Source: Litchfieldia sinesaloumensis (GTDB taxonomy: Bacteria; Bacillota; Bacilli; Bacillales; Bacillaceae_L). Taken from it: 64,000 nucleotides of DNA. A program made the position numbers and the translations under genes. Position 1 is the first letter of the stretch. Each line of letters opens with the position of its first letter. The notes under the pieces are model-generated. The model searched no databases. It saw only the letters and a program-made list of their open reading frames with translations, and was not told where the DNA came from. The DNA is taken from positions 3,136,057 to 3,200,056 of the forward strand of contig NZ_LT732529.1 in the NCBI RefSeq assembly GCF_900156865.1. Direction: 5' to 3'. Of the stretch, positions 17,081 through 27,289 are shown one piece after another.

Positions 17081-17465
17081 ATCTTTCATATATCTCCAAC
17101 GGCAAATCATCCGGATCTTTTAAAAAGGTGAACTTCTTCCCCGTTACCTCATCTACACGTATATCTTCTAACTCTATACCCTTCTCTGTTAGCTCACTCA
17201 CTGCTTCTTTTATATCATCTACCTCAAAGGCTAAATGTCGAAGCCCTGTTGCCTCAGGATAACTTAGTCTTTTCGGTGACTCTGGAAATGAGAACAACTC
17301 AATCTGATAGGTATCCCCAACGGCTAAGTCGAGTTTGTACGAATTGCGGTCTGCACGAAACGTCTCATTGACTATTGTAAACCCCAGCTTATTCACATAA
17401 AAATCTTTAGATCTCTGATAGTCACTACAAATAATAGCAACATGATGGATACGATTAATCTTCAT
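17079..17465 (-). CDS. gloA2: VOC-family metalloprotein, YaeR/GloA2-like
   Basis: The 128-residue protein has the two beta-alpha-beta-beta-beta modules of the glyoxalase I/bleomycin-resistance fold. Visible metal-ligand positions are His in IHHVAII, Glu in QIELFSFPE, His in GLRHLAFEVDD and Glu in LPLEIYE. The combination SFPESPKRLSYPEATGLRHLAF matches the YaeR/SMU1112c subgroup, whose substrate is not settled. The start follows GGAGGT at a good distance. It is a single gene facing the microprotein. Fold confident; reaction not known. Confidence 0.85.
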   Translation of the reverse strand: MKINRIHHVAIICSDYQRSKDFYVNKLGFTIVNETFRADRNSYKLDLAVGDTYQIELFSFPESPKRLSYPEATGLRHLAFEVDDIKEAVSELTEKGIELEDIRVDEVTGKKFTFLKDPDDLPLEIYER

Positions 17466-17504
17466 TGCGACCTCCTACATCAACAGTTTTCTAAGAATGA
17501 CAAA

Positions 17505-17530
17505 ATGACTGGTAGCTTAGTACCAGTCAT
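17505..17530 (-). terminator. Hairpin downstream of the permease gene
   Basis: ATGACTGGTA and TACCAGTCAT form a perfect 10-bp stem with a six-base loop. On the minus strand it is followed by TTTTG, so it probably ends the ABC transporter transcript after the REP palindrome at 17641. Confidence 0.65.
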
Positions 17531-17640
17531 CGAACAACCCTTACTATATTATACATTATATACCTGCTGACAAAACCAAACGCTTCTCCGCTTCCTCAAC
17601 CAGATAGACTGGAACATACTTATCCAATTTCCTTTAATTA

Positions 17641-17675
17641 GGGAAACAGAAGAACCGTCCCCCTGTTTCTGTCCC
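17641..17675 (+). repeat. REP-like palindrome (GAACCGTCCC family)
   Basis: GGGAAACAG and CTGTTTCTGTCCC flank the core AAGAACCGTCCCC, giving a hairpin. It lies two bases after the permease stop. Relatives are at 26036, 27290, 37044 and 41384. Confidence 0.75.
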
Positions 17676-17677
17676 AC

Positions 17678-18841
17678 TTATTTCCCAGCCCTATTCTTAT
17701 TATAAATATCAAACCCTACTGCAAGCAGGAGCACAAGTCCTTTAATCGCTTGTTGCCAGTCGATTCCTACACCGATTAGGGACATCCCGTTGTTCATGAT
17801 TCCCATTACGAGTCCACCGACGATTGCCCCTATGACTGTACCAACTCCTCCAGCCATAGATGCACCTCCGATAAATACAGATGCGATGGCATCAAGTTCT
17901 AGCATGTTACCGGCTGCAGGTGTTGCAGAATTCAAACGCGAAGCAAACATTAATCCAGCTAATGCCGCGAGCACTCCATTGTTCACGAATACCCAGAACA
18001 CCACTCGCTTTGTTTTAATTCCCGATAGATCCGCCGCCTTCTGGTTTCCTCCAGTTGCGTAAATATGGCGACCCATCACTGTGTTTTTCATAACAAAGGT
18101 GTAAATCACAATTAGAATTAAGACGATAATTAACACCATTGGAATTCCTTTATTTAATGCCAATTGGTAGGCAAACCAGTTAATAACTACTAGTAGTAAA
18201 GCAAGCTTCGTAACAGAAAGCCATAACGGACTAACCTCAACGCTATAGGTAAGCTGCTTTTTCCGGTTTCTGAATTCCATGTATACTAAAACTAGGGATA
18301 GAATCACAGATAAAATCATTGTTAGAATATGAAAGTCTCCTGATCCAATTGCCGGCAAGAAACCTCCACTTAGCATGCCAAATGACTCTGGAAATGGTGC
18401 AAGTGATTTTCCATCTAAAAGATATAGTGTTAACCCTCTGAAAATTAACATACTTGCTAACGTAACAATAAAGGAAGGGATTCCTACATATGCTACCCAA
18501 AAGCCTTGCCAAATTCCGATTAACGCACCAACTATAAGTGATAGAATAATAGCTAACCATACTGGCATCCCATGATTAATCATCAGTACTCCGGCAATGG
18601 CTCCGACGATTGCCACAACGGAACCAACGGATAAATCAATATTACCGGTGATAATGACTAAAACCATTCCAATCGCCAAGACCAATATAAAACCATTCTG
18701 TAAAATTAAGTTCGTCAGGTTTAGCGAACTAAATGAGATTCCGTCCGTGAGGATCCAAAACAATCCAGCAATGAACACTAGTGCGATGATCATCCCATAT
18801 TCACGGACATTATTACGAAATAAATTAATTACTGTTTCCAT
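17678..18841 (-). CDS. mmsB: Monosaccharide ABC transporter, permease subunit
   Basis: The 387-residue protein has about ten membrane helices of the BPD_transp_2 family, with the loop [22 protein letters not shown] that is typical of ribose, xylose and multiple-sugar permeases. Its start overlaps the end of the ATP-binding gene by 13 bases, so the two are translationally coupled. It belongs to the MmsB/GguB/XylH group that moves pentoses and hexoses. The transporter would need two copies of this subunit. Substrate specificity cannot be read from the sequence. Confidence 0.92.
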   Translation of the reverse strand: METVINLFRNNVREYGMIIALVFIAGLFWILTDGISFSSLNLTNLILQNGFILVLAIGMVLVIITGNIDLSVGSVVAIVGAIAGVLMINHGMPVWLAIILSLIVGALIGIWQGFWVAYVGIPSFIVTLASMLIFRGLTLYLLDGKSLAPFPESFGMLSGGFLPAIGSGDFHILTMILSVILSLVLVYMEFRNRKKQLTYSVEVSPLWLSVTKLALLLVVINWFAYQLALNKGIPMVLIIVLILIVIYTFVMKNTVMGRHIYATGGNQKAADLSGIKTKRVVFWVFVNNGVLAALAGLMFASRLNSATPAAGNMLELDAIASVFIGGASMAGGVGTVIGAIVGGLVMGIMNNGMSLIGVGIDWQQAIKGLVLLLAVGFDIYNKNRAGK

Positions 18842-20376
18842 GGTTTATCCCCTCCTGTTCCCGTCATATAACGCATCACACTCTCTTGATTCGCCATATC
18901 ACGCTCTAGCTCGCCTGTTATTCGTCCCTCATTCATCACATAAATACGGTCTGATAGCCCCAGTACTTCTGGTAGCTCAGATGAGATGACGAGTACTCCC
19001 ATTCCTTCAGCCGCTAATTCATGAATAAGTGTATAAATCTCATATTTCGCTCCTACGTCAATTCCACGTGTAGGTTCATCTAAAATCAAGATGTCCGGCT
19101 CTGTAAAAATCCACTTACTAAGCACAATTTTTTGTTGATTCCCCCCACTTAAGTTCCCAGCAAGCTGGGCGAGTGTTGGTGTTTTGATATTTAATCGTTC
19201 CCGTAAATGCTGTGCTTCCTGGTGCTCTTTGTTCTCATCAATAACCGCGCTCGTGGAAATTCGCTTAAGGTTTGCAAGGGTGATATTCCGTTTGATATCG
19301 TCGATTAGATTTAATCCATATGTTTTCCGGTCCTCTGATACATAAGCAATTCCATGCGCAATCGCCTCACTCACGGTATTAACTTGGATTTCCTCGCCAT
19401 CCTTATAAAGCAATCCGGTAATCTTTTTGCCGTAGGTTTTACCAAAAATACTCATCGCAAGCTCGGTTCGGCCTGCTCCCATTAAGCCTGCTAGCCCAAC
19501 TATTTCCCCACGACAAATATGAAGATTCACATTATCAATGACTTTTCGGTCGCGCTGCAGTGGATGATAGACATTCCAGTTCTCCACTTCAAAAATCGTC
19601 TCCCCAATATTCGGCACACGCTCTGGAAAACGACTTGTCAACTCACGTCCAACCATCCCTTTAATAATCCGATCCTCGGACGCTTTTTCATCCTTCACTT
19701 TGAACGTTTCGATGGTTTGCCCATCTCGTAAAATCGTAATATTATCAGAAATTCTCGTAACTTCATTGAGCTTATGAGAAATAAGAATGGAGGTAATTCC
19801 TTGCTCTTTTAAATCAAGGAGGAGTTTCAATAGGTTCTCACTATCTTTTTCATTCAGCGCTGCTGTTGGTTCATCAAGAATTAGTAGCTTTACATTTTTA
19901 GAAAGTGCTTTTGCAATTTCAACGAGCTGCTGTTTACCCACGCCAATATTCATAACAGCCGTGTTGGGTGACTCTTGTAAACCGACTTGTCCTAAAAGCT
20001 TTTTCGCTTCCAAAAACGTATCCTGCCACTTAATAATTTGATTCGATTGCCGTTCATTTCCTAAAAAGATATTCTCCGCAATCGACAAAAACGGGCTTAA
20101 CGCTAATTCCTGATGAATAATAACGATACCTAGTTGCTCACTTTGTTTAATGTCTTTAAAATCACATTCTGCTCCATCAAAATAAATACTGCCCTCATAG
20201 GTTCCACTCGGATAAACACCACTTAATACCTTCATTAAAGTTGATTTACCAGCACCATTTTCACCAACGAGTGCGTGAATTTCTCCCTTTTCAACCTGCA
20301 GATTAACGTTGTCTAGTGCTTTTACACCAGGGAATGTCTTTGTGATATTTCTCATTTCTAAAATATAGTCTGGCAT
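18829..20376 (-). CDS. mmsA: Monosaccharide ABC transporter, fused ATP-binding subunit
   Basis: Two ABC cassettes are fused in 515 residues. The first has Walker [10 protein letters not shown] and Walker [12 protein letters not shown]; the second has the usual degenerate Walker A ([10 protein letters not shown]), signature LSGGNQQK and Walker [12 protein letters not shown]. This is the standard arrangement of the RbsA/XylG/MmsA family, in which the first site does most of the hydrolysis. The gene stands between the binding-protein and permease genes. A 13-bp stem lies in the gap before it. Confidence 0.94.
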   Translation of the reverse strand: MPDYILEMRNITKTFPGVKALDNVNLQVEKGEIHALVGENGAGKSTLMKVLSGVYPSGTYEGSIYFDGAECDFKDIKQSEQLGIVIIHQELALSPFLSIAENIFLGNERQSNQIIKWQDTFLEAKKLLGQVGLQESPNTAVMNIGVGKQQLVEIAKALSKNVKLLILDEPTAALNEKDSENLLKLLLDLKEQGITSILISHKLNEVTRISDNITILRDGQTIETFKVKDEKASEDRIIKGMVGRELTSRFPERVPNIGETIFEVENWNVYHPLQRDRKVIDNVNLHICRGEIVGLAGLMGAGRTELAMSIFGKTYGKKITGLLYKDGEEIQVNTVSEAIAHGIAYVSEDRKTYGLNLIDDIKRNITLANLKRISTSAVIDENKEHQEAQHLRERLNIKTPTLAQLAGNLSGGNQQKIVLSKWIFTEPDILILDEPTRGIDVGAKYEIYTLIHELAAEGMGVLVISSELPEVLGLSDRIYVMNEGRITGELERDMANQESVMRYMTGTGGDKPWKQ

Positions 20377-20401
20377 ACCCTCACCACCTCGTTATCATAA
20401 C

Positions 20402-20435
20402 GATTTAGTGGTGACTTATTGATCACCACTAAATC
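20402..20435 (-). promoter_or_regulatory. Intergenic hairpin between binding-protein and ATPase genes
   Basis: GATTTAGTGGTGA and TCACCACTAAATC form a perfect 13-bp stem with an eight-base loop and no T run. Such stems after a binding-protein gene usually stabilise its message and lower expression of the downstream genes; that role is inferred here. Confidence 0.65.
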
Positions 20436-20443
20436 AAGAATGC

Positions 20444-21529
20444 TTATTTTATATCGTCTTCTGTGTAGTACCCGCTATCAATCAACAATTCTTTATAATT
20501 ATCAATATCAACTGAAACTGGCTCAACTAAGTATGAAGGAACAACCTTTTGACCATTGTCATATGTTTCAGTATCATTCACTTCTGCTTCTTCACCAGAT
20601 TCAATCGCTTTAATCATCTTAACAACTACAGCTGCAAGATCACGTGTATCTTTGAATACCGTTTGCGTTTGTTCGCCAGCAATGATTGATTTAATTGAAG
20701 CTGACTCTGCATCCTGACCAGTCACAACTGGAAGTGGTAGATTACTAGAACCGTAGCCAACGCCTTTTAACGCTTGAATAACTCCACGGCTGATTCCGTC
20801 ATAAGGAGATAGGACTGCATCTACCTTTTCACCACTTGAATATGCCTTACTTAAAATGTTTTCCATTCTTGATTTTGCCGTATTTCCATCCCAACGCATC
20901 GTAGCTCCTTGTTCAAATTTTGTTTGACCACTTTGAACAACTAGCTTTCCACTATCGATATGTGGTTGAAGAACTGACATCGCGCCATCCCAGAAGAAAT
21001 AGGCATTATTGTCATCTGGTGAACCACCAAATAATTCGATATTAAACGGTCCAGCCTCTTCCTTCAGGTTTAGTGCCTCTTCAATATAAGACGCCTGCAA
21101 GACACCTACTTGGAAGTTATCGAAAGTCGCATAATAACTCACATTTGGTGTTTCCATAATCAAGCGGTCATATGCGATAACCTCAATATCTTGCTCAGCA
21201 GCTTTTGCTAGTACATTTGTTAATGCCGTACCATCAATCGATGCCACAACAAGGATTTCTGCACCTTTTACAATCATATTTTCAATCTGTTCGATTTGCT
21301 TATCCACATCATCTTCGGCATACTGCAAGTCCGTTTTGTAGCCTAGTTCCTCTAATTGCTTCACAATATTATTACCGTCATCAACCCAACGCTGTGAAGA
21401 CTTCGTAGGCATTGCAATCCCAATTAATGCATCCTCCGAACCTGACCCTGATGATTTGTCATTGCCACTACAAGCGACCAATGCAAAAAATAAACCAATA
21501 ACCACTACCAACAAACCTAACTTCTTCAT
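20444..21529 (-). CDS. chvE: Multiple-monosaccharide-binding lipoprotein (ChvE-like)
   Basis: The start is placed at MKKLGLLVV because GGGG lies eight bases upstream; an ATG 18 bases earlier is poorly placed. The signal ends in lipobox LVAC. The body is a Peripla_BP_4 fold with [17 protein letters not shown] and [19 protein letters not shown], motifs typical of ChvE/GguE. It captures sugars outside the membrane and delivers them to the MmsA/MmsB complex encoded just downstream. It is likely controlled by the AraC-type regulator encoded upstream across a repeat region. Confidence 0.92.
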   Translation of the reverse strand: MKKLGLLVVVIGLFFALVACSGNDKSSGSGSEDALIGIAMPTKSSQRWVDDGNNIVKQLEELGYKTDLQYAEDDVDKQIEQIENMIVKGAEILVVASIDGTALTNVLAKAAEQDIEVIAYDRLIMETPNVSYYATFDNFQVGVLQASYIEEALNLKEEAGPFNIELFGGSPDDNNAYFFWDGAMSVLQPHIDSGKLVVQSGQTKFEQGATMRWDGNTAKSRMENILSKAYSSGEKVDAVLSPYDGISRGVIQALKGVGYGSSNLPLPVVTGQDAESASIKSIIAGEQTQTVFKDTRDLAAVVVKMIKAIESGEEAEVNDTETYDNGQKVVPSYLVEPVSVDIDNYKELLIDSGYYTEDDIK

Positions 21530-21644
21530 AATTGTAACCCCTTTCATTTCTTTATTATCTGGCTGTATTTAAAGTATCATCTTCCCTATTAAGAAAGCTT
21601 TACAGAAATTTAAACGAATTTTATAAAAATTTAACATAAATAAG

Positions 21645-21830
21645 AAAAGCGCAAGGCGCCCGCTAATACGGAACATCCTCGAAAATGCTTAGCATTATCT
21701 TCGTACGATGATGATGCTGTCGAAGCGTTCCTTGTCCTGTGCAAGTCAAGCTTAAGACGACCCCAACCTTCCGAAGCGTTTGGCTAGACCAGAGAGCCGA
21801 TGGCGCCTGGAGCTAGATATCGAAAAATAC
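21645..21830. repeat. Bacillaceae intergenic repeat with GGCGCC ends
   Basis: The stretch starts GCGCAAGGCGCC and ends GGCGCCTGGAGCTAGAT, two marks known to me from dispersed non-coding repeats of Bacillaceae genomes. It is richer in GC than its surroundings, has no credible gene, and lies between the response-regulator terminator and the chvE promoter region. It is a single copy in this window. Confidence 0.55.
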
Positions 21831-21859
21831 GTGAAGAAGCTTATACTTTCTTACCCATT

Positions 21860-21890
21860 AAAAAAGCACCTTCGCAATGAAAGTGCTTGG
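21860..21890 (-). terminator. Terminator after the response-regulator gene
   Basis: On the minus strand AAGCACTTTC and GAAGGTGCTT form a stem with a short loop, followed by TTTTT. Confidence 0.85.
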
Positions 21891-23087
21891 TTAATGCTTA
21901 TATTGCATCGGCGAAACACCGACTACTTTTTTAAAGGTTGTACTAAAATAATGCTGTGTCTCAAACCCGACCTCTTCGGCAATTTCACGAATCGATAAGT
22001 GCGTGGTCTTCAATAGCTCAACCGCTTTATTAATTCGCATTTGAGTTAATAGACTCACATAAGAAATACCCAACTCTTGTTTGATCATTCTGCTTAAATA
22101 GACACTCGTAATATGTAATTCTTCCGCCACCCGCTCTAGCGAAAGAGATGAGTCCTGATAATGCTGTTCCATATAATCCAGTGCCTGCTTCACGATTGGA
22201 GACATCCGAATTTGCTTATCGATTTCCCGTTTGCATCGTTCATACACCTTATATAAGTTCACAAAATCCTCATCATGGACATCTTCAACATGACAGTAGA
22301 TTTTCAGATGATAGAATTGTAGAACCGTCTCTTCTATTTCCTTGAGTTGATTCGCTTCTACTCTCTTCCATAAGCAAACATTGAGTAGCATCGATCGGTC
22401 CCAAAAGAGTGCAGCATCATCTGCCCCAATGATTTCTTTAACGAGATGCTCAATTGCAAATAAATAAAAGTCGCGATCGCTTTCTTTTTTGAACGTTTGA
22501 TTGTGATGATAGTCTGGCCATTTAATGACCAGATGCTGCATTGGAGTTGTTTCTGGCAAGTGTAAAAAATGCAATTGTTCTTCTATTTCTTCATTCGATA
22601 ACTGACCTTCAACCCAATCCTGAAAAAAGCGTTCCTTGAGTTGGGCATGGTTTTTAGTTAGTTGGTCGGTCGCTTGTTTTAAGTATTCTTTTTGATAGAT
22701 TTCTAGTTCTAGCTTTCGTTTCAAGTCGACGATGATTTCCTCAAGCTTAGTAGGATTCACAGGCTTTAACAAATAATCTTCTACTCTTAATCGAAGAGCT
22801 TCTTGAGCATAACGGAAATCATCATACCCCGATATTACGACCATTTTACAATGAGGCAATCGCTCCTTAATTTGTTTCATGGCCTCAATGCCATTCAAGA
22901 TCGGCATATTTAGATCGACTAGTAAAATATCAATCTGATGTTCGAGAGCCATTTCTACCGCTTCCTCACCATCCTCGGCTTCACCAATCACTTCCATATT
23001 AAAATTCTCCCATTCAATCGAAGAATGAATGCCATCACGAATAATGAACTCATCATCTGCAATTAATACCTTCCACTTACGCTTCAT
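21891..23087 (-). CDS. AraC-type response regulator, YesN-like
   Basis: The start at MKRKWKVLIADDE is supported by GAGGAG seven bases upstream; the longer reading is not. A receiver domain covers residues 1-120 (acidic pair ADDE, phosphoacceptor Asp in LLVDLNMP, Thr/Ser position in VVISGYDD, Lys in YLLKPV). A variable middle follows, and two AraC helix-turn-helix motifs lie in the last 100 residues (ELHITSVYLSRMIKQELG, EVGFETQHYFSTTFKK). The gene starts inside the end of the kinase gene. It should bind ahead of chvE and activate the transporter in response to extracellular sugar. Confidence 0.92.
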   Translation of the reverse strand: MKRKWKVLIADDEFIIRDGIHSSIEWENFNMEVIGEAEDGEEAVEMALEHQIDILLVDLNMPILNGIEAMKQIKERLPHCKMVVISGYDDFRYAQEALRLRVEDYLLKPVNPTKLEEIIVDLKRKLELEIYQKEYLKQATDQLTKNHAQLKERFFQDWVEGQLSNEEIEEQLHFLHLPETTPMQHLVIKWPDYHHNQTFKKESDRDFYLFAIEHLVKEIIGADDAALFWDRSMLLNVCLWKRVEANQLKEIEETVLQFYHLKIYCHVEDVHDEDFVNLYKVYERCKREIDKQIRMSPIVKQALDYMEQHYQDSSLSLERVAEELHITSVYLSRMIKQELGISYVSLLTQMRINKAVELLKTTHLSIREIAEEVGFETQHYFSTTFKKVVGVSPMQYKH

Positions 23088-24906
23088 GCTTCCACTCCTC
23101 TTCCCACTCATTGTCCTCGTCTAGAATAGGTAACAGCATTTCAATTCTCGTACCCACCTTTTCTTCACTTTCGATTGTAATCCCATATTCTTCTCCAAAT
23201 GCGAGTAAAATACGAGCCTGTACATTCAAGAGTCCGTAACCTTTTTTATGCTTCGTTTCACCTTGATTTTCCGTTCTTCGCACCGCATCCTTGAGAGCTA
23301 AGCGAATCTCTTGAAGCTGTAATTCTGACATTCCAGCTCCGTCATCTTGGATCACAAGTAATAACTTCTCGTCCTTTTGTTGTGCATTTACTTTAATTTG
23401 GCCGGGTCCCCGACGTTCTTTTATTCCGTGGTAAATCGCATTTTCAACAATCGGTTGTAAAATAAACTTTAAAACGTATAACGAGCGGACATGATCAACG
23501 ACATGAATCTGGTATTGTAGTTTCTCTCTGTACCTCGTTTTTTGGATGAGTAGATAACTTTCGATATGCTCAATTTCCTTATCGAGTGTGATCATATCTC
23601 TCCCTTTACTTAAGCCAATCCTGAACAATTTTGCGAGCGACTCGACTACCTCTGCCACATCATTTGCCTTTTGTTTTCGTGCCATCCACTGAATCGTATC
23701 AAGTGTATTATAGAGAAAATGCGGATTGATATTCGCTTGTAGACTTCTAAATTCTGCTTCCCGCTTCTGTCTTTCATGGCGCTCTGTTAAGCGCAGTAAC
23801 TCATTGATTTGCTTGAGCATTTTATTAAAGCTTCGTCCTAGCATCCCAATTTCATCGTCTCGTTTTTCAATATATCTAACTCCCAATTCTCCCCTTTCGG
23901 CTTTTCGCATGAATTTCATTAGCTGCCCAATCGGTTTGGAAATCGAATTGGATAACACATACGAAACTGGAAAACCAAATAAGAGAATGATAAACACAAA
24001 GACGACTAAATAAAACTGAATTTCTTTTATCTCAAGAATGGTTTCCTCTGTTGGAAAGACACCAATGATTGTCCACTCTGAATAGGGCGACCGTTGATAG
24101 ATGAATTGCAGTTTCTGTGAATCGACTTCTTTTGAAAAAGTACCCGACCTTTTATCCTTCAACCATTCGATTGGGATGTTCTCAATTAAAGGATCGTCGG
24201 GTTGATAGATAGACCGGTTTTGATCATCAATAACAGTCAAATACCCCGTTTTCCCTAGTCGAACATCTACCAACGTTTCAGCAATCGTCCTTACTTTCAA
24301 ATCAATCAGAATGACTCCGACTACCTCTTGTGTAATCGGATCAATGACAGCTCGAACAACTGACACAACTTCATCGTTTTTATAATTCACTAATGAGGAG
24401 AGACTACGGCCCTTTGGCTGGCCGATTATCTTAAAAATCCCCTTGTTTTCCACGGCTTCTTTATACCAGGACTCTTCGGTTAGATTGCTAGAAGTCGGAG
24501 CATAAAGCTCATTACTCACATATTCACCTGCCGTATTAACGACTACAATACCCGCTACTTCTGGTAATAGTGTTGTAAAATGACGAAGATAACGCTGGAT
24601 TTCATATTCATCCTGGCTCGGTGCTGAATGGTCTGTATCAAGAAAATCCTGAATTCTGTCATTATACGAAATAAAGTAGGTGATGCGTTGCATGTTTGTT
24701 ATGTAATGTTCAAGCGTTTCATTGACTTTACTAATGAGCTGTAACGTATTCTTATTCACATGCTCTTCCACAACTCGTCCAACGGTCCAATTGATTAACA
24801 TCCCAAGGCAAATAATAGGGATGATACTGATAATTAAAAAATGAGAAATAAGTTTATATCGAATTGGTAAATTATTAATTTGAATGAGATTTTTCATAGG
24901 AACCAA
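23077..24906 (-). CDS. Sensor histidine kinase, YesM/LytS type
   Basis: Two membrane helices (about 18-38 and 295-318) enclose an extracellular Cache-like domain. HAMP (about 320-375) is followed by a His_kinase domain whose phosphoacceptor lies in ANINPHFLYNTLDTIQW, and a HATPase domain with QPIVENAIYHG and DDGAGM. This is the 5-family kinase that pairs with AraC-type regulators for sugar uptake. It lies between a membrane-tethered sugar-binding protein gene and the regulator gene, which suggests a three-part sensor. The ribosome site at the annotated start is weak, and the ATG at 24897 is an alternative. Confidence 0.9.
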   Translation of the reverse strand: MVPMKNLIQINNLPIRYKLISHFLIISIIPIICLGMLINWTVGRVVEEHVNKNTLQLISKVNETLEHYITNMQRITYFISYNDRIQDFLDTDHSAPSQDEYEIQRYLRHFTTLLPEVAGIVVVNTAGEYVSNELYAPTSSNLTEESWYKEAVENKGIFKIIGQPKGRSLSSLVNYKNDEVVSVVRAVIDPITQEVVGVILIDLKVRTIAETLVDVRLGKTGYLTVIDDQNRSIYQPDDPLIENIPIEWLKDKRSGTFSKEVDSQKLQFIYQRSPYSEWTIIGVFPTEETILEIKEIQFYLVVFVFIILLFGFPVSYVLSNSISKPIGQLMKFMRKAERGELGVRYIEKRDDEIGMLGRSFNKMLKQINELLRLTERHERQKREAEFRSLQANINPHFLYNTLDTIQWMARKQKANDVAEVVESLAKLFRIGLSKGRDMITLDKEIEHIESYLLIQKTRYREKLQYQIHVVDHVRSLYVLKFILQPIVENAIYHGIKERRGPGQIKVNAQQKDEKLLLVIQDDGAGMSELQLQEIRLALKDAVRRTENQGETKHKKGYGLLNVQARILLAFGEEYGITIESEEKVGTRIEMLLPILDEDNEWEEEWKHEA

Positions 24907-24921
24907 TCCAATCTACGAAGT

Positions 24922-25914
24922 TTATTGCGGATAATAGGATTGAACATTTTCTTGGGTCACAATCGTTACCCCCGTATCGACATACCGTGGTAATGGTGCA
25001 TGTGTATGTTCTTGTTCATAAATACCATGTTGCAAATGGAACAGAAATTGTAGAGACCAATACCCCATCTCCCACGTACCCTGAGCGATTGATGCCGATA
25101 TAACACCGTTTTTGATCATATCGAGAGTCCCTCGATCTGTATCAAAGCTGATTATTTTAAAGTCTTTTAGGTTTTTTTTGAGAATGGTTTGTCCAACACC
25201 CACTCCCCCATTCGCTTCCGTCACAAAAATTCCAGCCAAATCAGGACTTTCCTCAAACATCTCTTCAGCCATCTGTTTGGATAGTACTTGGTCGCCTCTT
25301 CCATCCTTAACCGAAACAACCTCCATATCAGGGTACTCCTTAAAAATCGTATCTTGAAAACCTTGTGTTCTCTCCTGGTGGTTTAATTGGTTTGGAAGTG
25401 TAATCACGCCAACCTTCCCTTTTTTATTCAATAACTCTGCCATCTTATGGGCAGCCTCTGCACCGGCTTTGTAATTATCCGTACCTAGAAAGGAATAGGC
25501 CTTGCTTTCTGGTGCATCCGCATCAAACATCACCACCGGAATCCCCGCTTCTACTGCTTTATCAATAGCAGGATTTAAAGCTTCTGGATCCATTGTCGAA
25601 ATCGCAATTCCAGCAGGATTCTTAGCAATTACCTGTTCTAGTACCGTGATCTCCTCGTAAACATCATATTGAGTCGCACCCCGGAACTCAACGGATACAT
25701 TCAAAGTTTCCGCCGCATCCTCAAATCCCTTCAACGCTCGCTTCCAGTAATCTATTCCCGACAAAAAAGTGACCATCACATACGTTTCATCCATCGACCC
25801 GGTAAGCTTACTTTCCGTCCAGGCCTGATTACTAGTAGTCTCTGTTTGATAGTTATATATATAAAGCACAAACAAACCGATCAACAACAAATACACGGCC
25901 AGTAGCTTCTTCAC
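24922..25914 (-). CDS. Membrane-tethered sugar-binding protein of the sensing module
   Basis: The probable start is a GTG at 25914, seven bases after AAGGGG; the ATG at 25941 has no site. One N-terminal helix (LLAVYLLLIGLFVLYIY) without a lipobox Cys tethers a Peripla_BP_4 domain outside the cell (ISTMDPEALNPAIDKAVEAG, FDADAPES). It precedes the kinase gene by 15 bases. In known systems such as XylFII-LytS a tethered binding protein presents ligand to the kinase; the same role is inferred here. It differs from the ChvE lipoprotein, which feeds the transporter. Confidence 0.85.
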   Translation of the reverse strand: MKKLLAVYLLLIGLFVLYIYNYQTETTSNQAWTESKLTGSMDETYVMVTFLSGIDYWKRALKGFEDAAETLNVSVEFRGATQYDVYEEITVLEQVIAKNPAGIAISTMDPEALNPAIDKAVEAGIPVVMFDADAPESKAYSFLGTDNYKAGAEAAHKMAELLNKKGKVGVITLPNQLNHQERTQGFQDTIFKEYPDMEVVSVKDGRGDQVLSKQMAEEMFEESPDLAGIFVTEANGGVGVGQTILKKNLKDFKIISFDTDRGTLDMIKNGVISASIAQGTWEMGYWSLQFLFHLQHGIYEQEHTHAPLPRYVDTGVTIVTQENVQSYYPQ

Positions 25915-26035
25915 TTTGAAACCCCTTTCAATAATGAGCATTTTAAAGAATCAATACAAGTATATGCCCATTATAGCGTAACTCTTCCAAAAATTCTCAT
26001 ATATTTGTGAAGGAGGGGGAACGTCGGGGTACGTC

Positions 26036-26056
26036 GGGACGGTTCTTCTGTTCTCC
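26036..26056 (-). repeat. REP-like inverted end, left of the REP transposase
   Basis: GGGACGGTTCTTCTGTTCTCC is the reverse complement, with one mismatch, of the sequence at 27290-27310. It lacks the outer hairpin arm seen in the free copies at 17641, 37044 and 41384. Confidence 0.75.
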
Positions 26057-26137
26057 TAATATTTGGGAGAATCGAAGGGTAGTCCTTGTTCAAAGCTGTT
26101 AACCCTCGCGAACCATGGAACCGTACGCTTTTTTCCT

Positions 26138-26914
26138 TCAAGCCTTAAATACAAGATTCAAAGATATTCCCATGATTCTCGCTAGTTGGCGCATTGATAT
26201 ACCTTTAATTGTTTTTAGCTCCCGTAGTATCTCTTTTCTTTTCTCTCTTGGTAAACTCTTTACGTGCGGTATCTCCATTGTACCTAGTGATTCCTTTATT
26301 TTTTGTCTTGCCTCTTCATCAGTTAATCTTGGAGCATTAACGATTAATTCCAAACACTGATCTTCATTGTTCATTTCATTGAATGCTTTAAACAGTTCTT
26401 GAGCAACTTTCGAATTGGGAGAAAACAACTTTAATAGAAAAGAACTATCCAGTAATCCTTGAGGATAATATGCAAGGCCATAGTAACCAAGACAACTGCT
26501 CCACTTCCAATCATCTGGCTGCATAACTACCCCTGCCTTTACAGGATTCTGATGAATATATCTAACAACCGTACGAAAATAGGCTTGATCTTCGACACAT
26601 TCACTCCTGAACCGATCTTGAAATAAATGGCCTGTCGTTCTGTATTTCCAATTATAATACCCTGCGTAACTCACTCCAATCCGCTTCATTGTAATAGAAA
26701 TACTTTCATCCCCTTCCTTCATTAATAAATGGACATGATTATTCATTAAGCACCATGCATAAATTGTTAATGTGAGTTTCAACTTATACTTTTTTAGAAT
26801 TTCTAAAAACATTCTCCAGTCCTCTTCATCATGGAAGATTTCCTGACGGTTCGCTCCTCTCAACATCAAATGATAGACACCTGTTTTACTTTTTATTCTA
26901 GCTGCACGAGGCAT
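26138..26914 (-). CDS. REP-associated tyrosine transposase (Y1_Tnp, HUH family)
   Basis: The start is placed at MPRAARIK (26914). The HUH motif is HVH in MNNHVHLLM (near 60) and the catalytic Tyr lies in SYAGYYN (near 88), followed by the family's GHLFQDRFRSE and RYIHQNPVKAG. The C-terminal 60 residues add a helix-turn-helix (MRQLARIMGIS), longer than the minimal TnpA_REP. These enzymes nick and rejoin single-stranded DNA at palindromes, usually as domesticated single copies. All catalytic residues are present, so it may be active. A second, broken relative is at 43959. Confidence 0.92.
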   Translation of the reverse strand: MPRAARIKSKTGVYHLMLRGANRQEIFHDEEDWRMFLEILKKYKLKLTLTIYAWCLMNNHVHLLMKEGDESISITMKRIGVSYAGYYNWKYRTTGHLFQDRFRSECVEDQAYFRTVVRYIHQNPVKAGVVMQPDDWKWSSCLGYYGLAYYPQGLLDSSFLLKLFSPNSKVAQELFKAFNEMNNEDQCLELIVNAPRLTDEEARQKIKESLGTMEIPHVKSLPREKRKEILRELKTIKGISMRQLARIMGISLNLVFKA

Positions 26915-27289
26915 TTCACCACCGCCATTCATATAGTTTTTGTTTCTTTTTTACTTGTGCTTTCAGGATTTAGTTCCTGTCTTAACGTAATTTCAAAGGT
27001 TGCTTGTCCTGCTCATGTCCTTATCAAGAGAATCTATATCGAGAGGGAGGAATAGTGAAATTTAGGGAATTAGGAGTGTTGGAAAGAACAGTATTATAAA
27101 CTGAGAGGCTGATTAAAAAGAAGGAAAAAGGCGGATTTGATATTAGTGAAGTTAGTAGCTCTGTATTCATATTCAATTCATACCACAAGATTCCTTCTAT
27201 GACTTTATTAATTTGTTTTAACATTGTATTCAAGAGGATAAAGGTGAAATTAGAGAGGTGAAACTTTTTTATTCTTTTGGCAAAAAATA

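Noticed and set aside
21590-21620. Possible catabolite-response (cre) site before chvE
   Set aside because: The central CG of the consensus is inverted and too few positions agree.
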